A stretch of DNA of 18,528 nt from an uncultured Collinsella sp. (lineage in GTDB: Bacteria; Actinomycetota; Coriobacteriia; Coriobacteriales; Coriobacteriaceae). Position 1 is the stretch's first letter. Each line of letters opens with the position of its first letter. The notes below the pieces were generated by a model. That model was not told where the DNA came from, did not search any database, and saw nothing but the letters and a program-made list of their open reading frames with translations. The position numbers and the translations under genes were made by a program. Of the stretch, positions 15,754-18,528 are shown one piece after another. The stretch covers positions 1 through 18,528 of the forward strand of contig USLO01000015.1 of assembly GCA_900555515.1 (NCBI GenBank), given 5' to 3'.

Positions 15754-15788
15754 GCCGGCGCGAGCGTTTTGACCTTGCGCAAGCCGGC
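15754..15788. repeat. GCCGGC inverted repeat between efflux and ABC-F genes
   Basis: GCCGGC at 15754-15759 and 15783-15788 can pair around 23 bases. It is the only notable structure in the 15661-15921 gap, which holds no clear gene apart from the short ORF at 15683-15709. No T-run follows on the minus strand. Confidence 0.3.
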
Positions 15789-15921
15789 AAATCCGAAAAT
15801 GATAGTTGGCGACGAATAAGGAGCGCGATGCGGAATGTCGGTGCAATACCTCGTCGTCGCAAGGGCTTGAAGGCTGACGCTTGAACCGATGGCTGCTGCC
15901 TCTTTTTTTCGAATACTTGGG

Positions 15922-17208
15922 CTATTGAATCTGCCCGGTATCTCTTTTCCCCGCGTTTCGGACGCTCGGAGCAAGCAGCATAGCCATCGCAAGCAGTACC
16001 ATGGTCGCTCCAGAGCCGACGAACCATAACGGAGCTCCAAGCAGATCCGCAAAAACGGAGGGGGCTGCGAGGCCCATGGGCATGGCCCACGCCATGATGG
16101 TTCCGTAGAGGCCGAAAACGCGGCCTAGGTACTCAGGAGGTATCTGCTCCTGCATAAGGGCAGTCTGGGTTCCCGCGTACAACGGGGAGCATGCGCCCAT
16201 AAGAAAGCTCACCGGCAGGAAAGCAGCGAACAATGACGAGCCGAGCGATCCGGATACGATTGCGGCAATGCCGAAGCCGGCAATCGCGGCGACCATGGTG
16301 AACGACCTATTGCGGAACCCTCCCGTGGCCGCCAAAATGCCGGACCCAGCCAGCATGCCTGCAGAAAAAAGGATTTCCACCAAAGCGGCATCCCCCGTGC
16401 TACCGCCAAAATGCCCCAAGGTCATTATTGGGAACAATGCCGCGAGCGGAGAGAACGCGAAAGCGAAGACGAACCCGCACCAAAGAAGGGCGAACAGCCC
16501 CCTGTACTCCCTAATCAGCTTGTAGCCGTCCGAAATCTCAGAGAAGAGCTCTCGAACCTTATTGGAAAAGGACAAGCTGCGGTCGGCTTCATCGAGGCCC
16601 CCTGCGTCTATCTGTGTGGCGAGGACGGCTAAAGAAGCGAAAAGCGCTCCCAGCACGTCGAGGACAATCATAGCGGTAATGCCCGCCACGGGATAAATCA
16701 CTGCTGCAAGCGCGGCGCCAAGAATGTATCCGCCGGACTGAATCGCCTGAGTCACCCCCGATAGGCGAACGAGATGCTCTGGCGGGGCGAGATGGGGCGT
16801 GAGAGATTGGGAGGCTGGCGTGTAGAACGAAGTACCAACTGCACGGAGAAACAGGGCGATGAGAATTAGCCATGCAGGTAAGCTGCCGGCCAACGAGGCA
16901 ATCGCCAAGGCGGCACCCACCGCGGCAATGAAGAGGTCGGCGCCGATGAGGACACGTTTCAAAGGCAGTCTGTCGACAACGGCGCCCGCAAGGATTCCGA
17001 ACAAAGCAATCGGCAGAAAGCCTGCCAGCGATGCTAAGGAGAGGAGAGAAGACGACCCTGTCGTGAGGGCGAGATGCCAAATAAGACCCATTTGGAGAAT
17101 CGAACTCGTCAATGTCGAAACGAGCTCCCCGCCCCATACGAAACAAAGCTTGAATTGCCATGAATGGCACAGCAGAACAGACCTGCCCCGAGAGGTTTCA
17201 AATATCAT
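15922..17208 (-). CDS. Mef-type MFS macrolide efflux protein
   Basis: 428 residues from ATG 17208, with a weak GGA eight bases upstream; Mef(A)/Mef(E) is about 405. Twelve hydrophobic segments are expected. Family features: SWQFKLCFVWGGELVSTLTSSILQM near the start, motif A-like GAVVDRLPLKRVLIGADL (75-92), the SFYTPASQSLTPHL loop, and PEYLGRVFGLYGTIMAWAMPMG in the C-terminal half, as I recall it in Mef. It would export drug by proton antiport at the membrane. It is first in an operon with the Msr(D)-type gene, the known mef-msr arrangement. Behind a promoter, an 11-codon leader ORF and an attenuator. GC and codon use look less biased than in guaA, which fits acquisition. Substrate identity is inferred from family and neighbour. 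Confidence 0.9.
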   Translation of the reverse strand: MIFETSRGRSVLLCHSWQFKLCFVWGGELVSTLTSSILQMGLIWHLALTTGSSSLLSLASLAGFLPIALFGILAGAVVDRLPLKRVLIGADLFIAAVGAALAIASLAGSLPAWLILIALFLRAVGTSFYTPASQSLTPHLAPPEHLVRLSGVTQAIQSGGYILGAALAAVIYPVAGITAMIVLDVLGALFASLAVLATQIDAGGLDEADRSLSFSNKVRELFSEISDGYKLIREYRGLFALLWCGFVFAFAFSPLAALFPIMTLGHFGGSTGDAALVEILFSAGMLAGSGILAATGGFRNRSFTMVAAIAGFGIAAIVSGSLGSSLFAAFLPVSFLMGACSPLYAGTQTALMQEQIPPEYLGRVFGLYGTIMAWAMPMGLAAPSVFADLLGAPLWFVGSGATMVLLAMAMLLAPSVRNAGKRDTGQIQ

Positions 17209-17238
17209 GGTTATGTCCAATCGTGAAATGGCGTGCAG

Positions 17239-17268
17239 AAAAACAGCGCGACGCCACAACAGCGCCGC
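17239..17268 (-). terminator. Attenuator terminator before the efflux gene
   Basis: Minus strand GCGGCGC (17268-17262) pairs with GCGTCGC (17254-17248), seven bp with one G-U wobble, 7-base loop, then GCTG and five T residues (17243-17239). It lies between the leader ORF stop and the efflux start codon, where it would cut off transcription of the operon. Confidence 0.6.
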
Positions 17269-17280
17269 TTTCTAGGCGCT
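17261..17280 (-). promoter_or_regulatory. Alternative (antiterminator) hairpin
   Basis: Minus strand AGCGCC (17280-17275, the last two leader codons) pairs perfectly with GGCGCT (17266-17261). It uses five bases of the left arm of the terminator, so only one of the two structures can form. Confidence 0.5.
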
Positions 17281-17307
17281 CATCCACGTGCGGAAAAGAC
17301 CAACCAC
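17272..17307 (-). CDS. Leader peptide of the efflux/ABC-F operon
   Basis: GTG 17307 to TAG 17272-17274 encodes MVGLFRTWMSA (11 residues). AAAGGAGG (minus strand, 17321-17314) sits exactly six bases before it, the best ribosome binding site in the operon and better than that of the efflux gene. Leader ORFs of this size control mef, msr and erm genes elsewhere by drug-stalled ribosomes; the peptide itself is not like any I recall. The stop codon abuts the attenuator. Confidence 0.6.
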   Translation of the reverse strand: MVGLFRTWMSA

Positions 17308-17347
17308 GACACCCCTCCTTTGTTAATTCGGTCTGGCAAACCATGTA

Positions 17348-17377
17348 ATATTAACGAGGCTTGAGTTTGCCTGTCAA
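17348..17377 (-). promoter_or_regulatory. Promoter of the efflux/ABC-F operon
   Basis: Minus strand TTGACA (complement of 17372-17377), 18-base spacer, TAATAT (complement of 17348-17353). Perfect -35 and 4/6 -10. Transcription would begin about 30 bases before the leader ORF. Confidence 0.7.
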
Positions 17378-17519
17378 GAATCGAGCATCGGTAAGGGCAA
17401 TCCTCTCTGGCCATTCGATTCCTTTTGTATCTTTGGTTGCATAGGTGACCCGCCAGGGCTATTACGCGTGGAAGAGGCGCCTGCCGAGCTGGCCGATGAG
17501 GCGCTGAAGATGGCCCTGG

Positions 17520-17801
17520 TCAGGCGAAACGATCCCAAGGGATGCGTACATCATTCGGATAGTAAGAATGTTGCCAGCAGGTTTTGCGGCAACCGCAAAG
17601 GAGCCGTATCCTGCAGCTGGAATCACGTTGCAGCATCCTGACCCGCATTCCGATTGGCGGACGGCCCGCTTCGGCATCCTGACCAGCACAGCGATCGAGC
17701 CTTGTCATTCCTTGGATATGCCGGTTGCTCGGGGCGGTCCCGACGGAGGCCCTCGCCTCCCCGGTCCGTGACCCAAGAAGGGCAAGCATGCTGATCTGCA
17801 T
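17520..17801 (-). CDS. Unrecognised 93-residue ORF with strong ribosome binding site
   Basis: ATG 17801 follows AAAGGAGG by eight bases on the minus strand and the frame runs 93 codons (MQISMLALLGSRTGEARAS at the start; cysteine-containing, arginine-rich later). Composition in the second half does not look like a folded protein, and a different frame (17462-17689) reads more protein-like there (NVIPAAGYGSFAVAAKPAGN), which may mean a frameshifted relic. No homologue recognised. Confidence 0.22.
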   Translation of the reverse strand: MQISMLALLGSRTGEARASVGTAPSNRHIQGMTRLDRCAGQDAEAGRPPIGMRVRMLQRDSSCRIRLLCGCRKTCWQHSYYPNDVRIPWDRFA

Positions 17802-17943
17802 GGCTGGTTCCTCCTTTATGTAGACGACCATGCAAAGAAGGGACAACCGAGGAGGCAGGTTACTGATGCGGGCTCCCGCACGCCCATGACTACCCGACGG
17901 GCTGTTTTTCATCTCCGATGCCCGCATTGCAGCATGAACGAAT

Positions 17944-18213
17944 GTGCCTCGACATCTCTGCTGGCATGGTACGACTGGGATCGCACCTCGACGCATCCTT
18001 GCGCATACTGCCTTCCAAGTTTCGAAACCGGGAAGGAAAGTGTATGTGAGCGACGATATCGGCGCCGATTCGACGCTCGAGAGGGAGATTGCGCCGATTC
18101 TATCCATCGGGGATGCATTCCCGAAGATTCTCATCACTCGCACGAGGCATGAGCCCCATACCCGGGAGGGCGTGCTCGTGCTGAATTTCGCGAGGTGGCT
18201 GCTTGGCGGGTAG
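17944..18213 (+). pseudogene. C-terminal remnant of an AAA ATPase with DUF4143
   Basis: From about 18010 the frame reads KPGRKVYVSDDIGADSTLEREIAPILSI and then DAFPKILITRTRH and EGVLVLNFARWLLGG, the usual C-terminal pattern of DUF4143 ATPases (KxYVQV, REIxPLL, PK, EGI, WLLG). The family is about 400 residues; only about 65 are recognisable. Upstream frames contain no P-loop and are broken by stops, so it is a relic. Such ATPases are common in the accessory DNA of gut Coriobacteriia, to my knowledge. Confidence 0.65.
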
Positions 18214-18528
18214 GGTTCTGAACGTCGCATTGGGATATCGCGCGACAGGGCACGCAGGGCTGTTTGTGCCCGCACGGGAAACGCCGTCGCCATGCGGGCG
18301 GCCTGTCGTGTCCGATTAGCCTTTTGCTAAACAGGCTTACGCCAACTCATGGGCAAGCCACCTGAGACTATTCACTTTGCTTATCGTTGACAAAGACCTG
18401 TGGCCTGCGGTTTTGTGAACGGCTCGTAAGCCACCCGCGTCGACTCACTTACTACAAAGACTAACGCTTTTTGTTTAGGAATTATTCTCTGTAATGTTTC
18501 TCGTTCTTTTGATTATTTGATATATCCA
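18214..18528. other. Intergenic stretch without recognised gene
   Basis: No supported gene. It holds a nested inverted repeat at 18301-18336 (GCCTGT/ACAGGC enclosing TTAGC/GCTAA) and a TTGACA near 18390 without a good -10. From about 18440 the DNA becomes distinctly AT-rich, as at a promoter or a junction with other DNA, but the window ends. Confidence 0.5.

Noticed and set aside
14135..18528. Direct repeat of the guaA 3' end marking a genomic island
   Set aside because: No recognisable copy of the last 20 or so bases of guaA was seen in the rest of the window.

Overview
The window looks like chromosomal DNA of a high-GC gut actinobacterium of the class Coriobacteriia, most likely a Collinsella or close relative. 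This rests on codon usage (GAG, GGC, CTG, AAG rich), many strong AGGAGG ribosome binding sites, the mix of anaerobic fermentation genes, and overall gene style. The genus is an inference from familiarity, not from a search.

Left part (1-3060, + strand): a glycerol dehydrogenase cut by the window edge, a Rho-independent terminator, a collapsed second copy of the same enzyme family that has lost its middle, and an uncharacterised protein with several iron-sulfur cluster motifs. A 20-bp perfect inverted repeat lies in the convergent gap that follows.

Sugar locus (3183-8491): two divergent units share one control region. Leftward are a zinc-dependent medium-chain dehydrogenase and a GntR/HutC-type repressor. 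Rightward are a PTS IIBC permease of the alpha-glucoside type and a GH4 6-phospho-alpha-glucosidase. Both deduced promoters are overlapped by copies of a TCTAGACAAG-like operator, so the GntR protein probably controls everything including itself. I infer uptake and phosphorylation of an alpha-glucoside, release of glucose 6-phosphate, and possibly oxidation of a polyol or sugar aglycone by the dehydrogenase.

Housekeeping part (8619-13985): the YchF GTPase, a small DUF1648 membrane protein, an unrecognised gene divergent from a small XRE regulator around a 24-bp perfect palindrome, a small-peptide element at 10820-11076 with a decayed inverted copy, a cytosolic type I L-asparaginase (- strand) and GMP synthase guaA (+ strand), closed by a strong terminator.

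Accessory part (14191-18528): a two-gene operon on the - strand, a Mef-type MFS efflux protein followed by an Msr(D)-type ABC-F ribosome protection protein. This arrangement is known from macrolide resistance elements, but these proteins are divergent. It is preceded by a promoter, a strong ribosome binding site, an 11-codon leader ORF, and two mutually exclusive hairpins. One hairpin is a terminator with five U residues; the other pairs the last leader codons with the left arm of that terminator. This is a complete candidate for drug-sensing transcription attenuation and is the most interesting thing in the window. Beyond it lies about 1.2 kb with little convincing coding capacity, including the C-terminal remnant of a DUF4143-type AAA ATPase.
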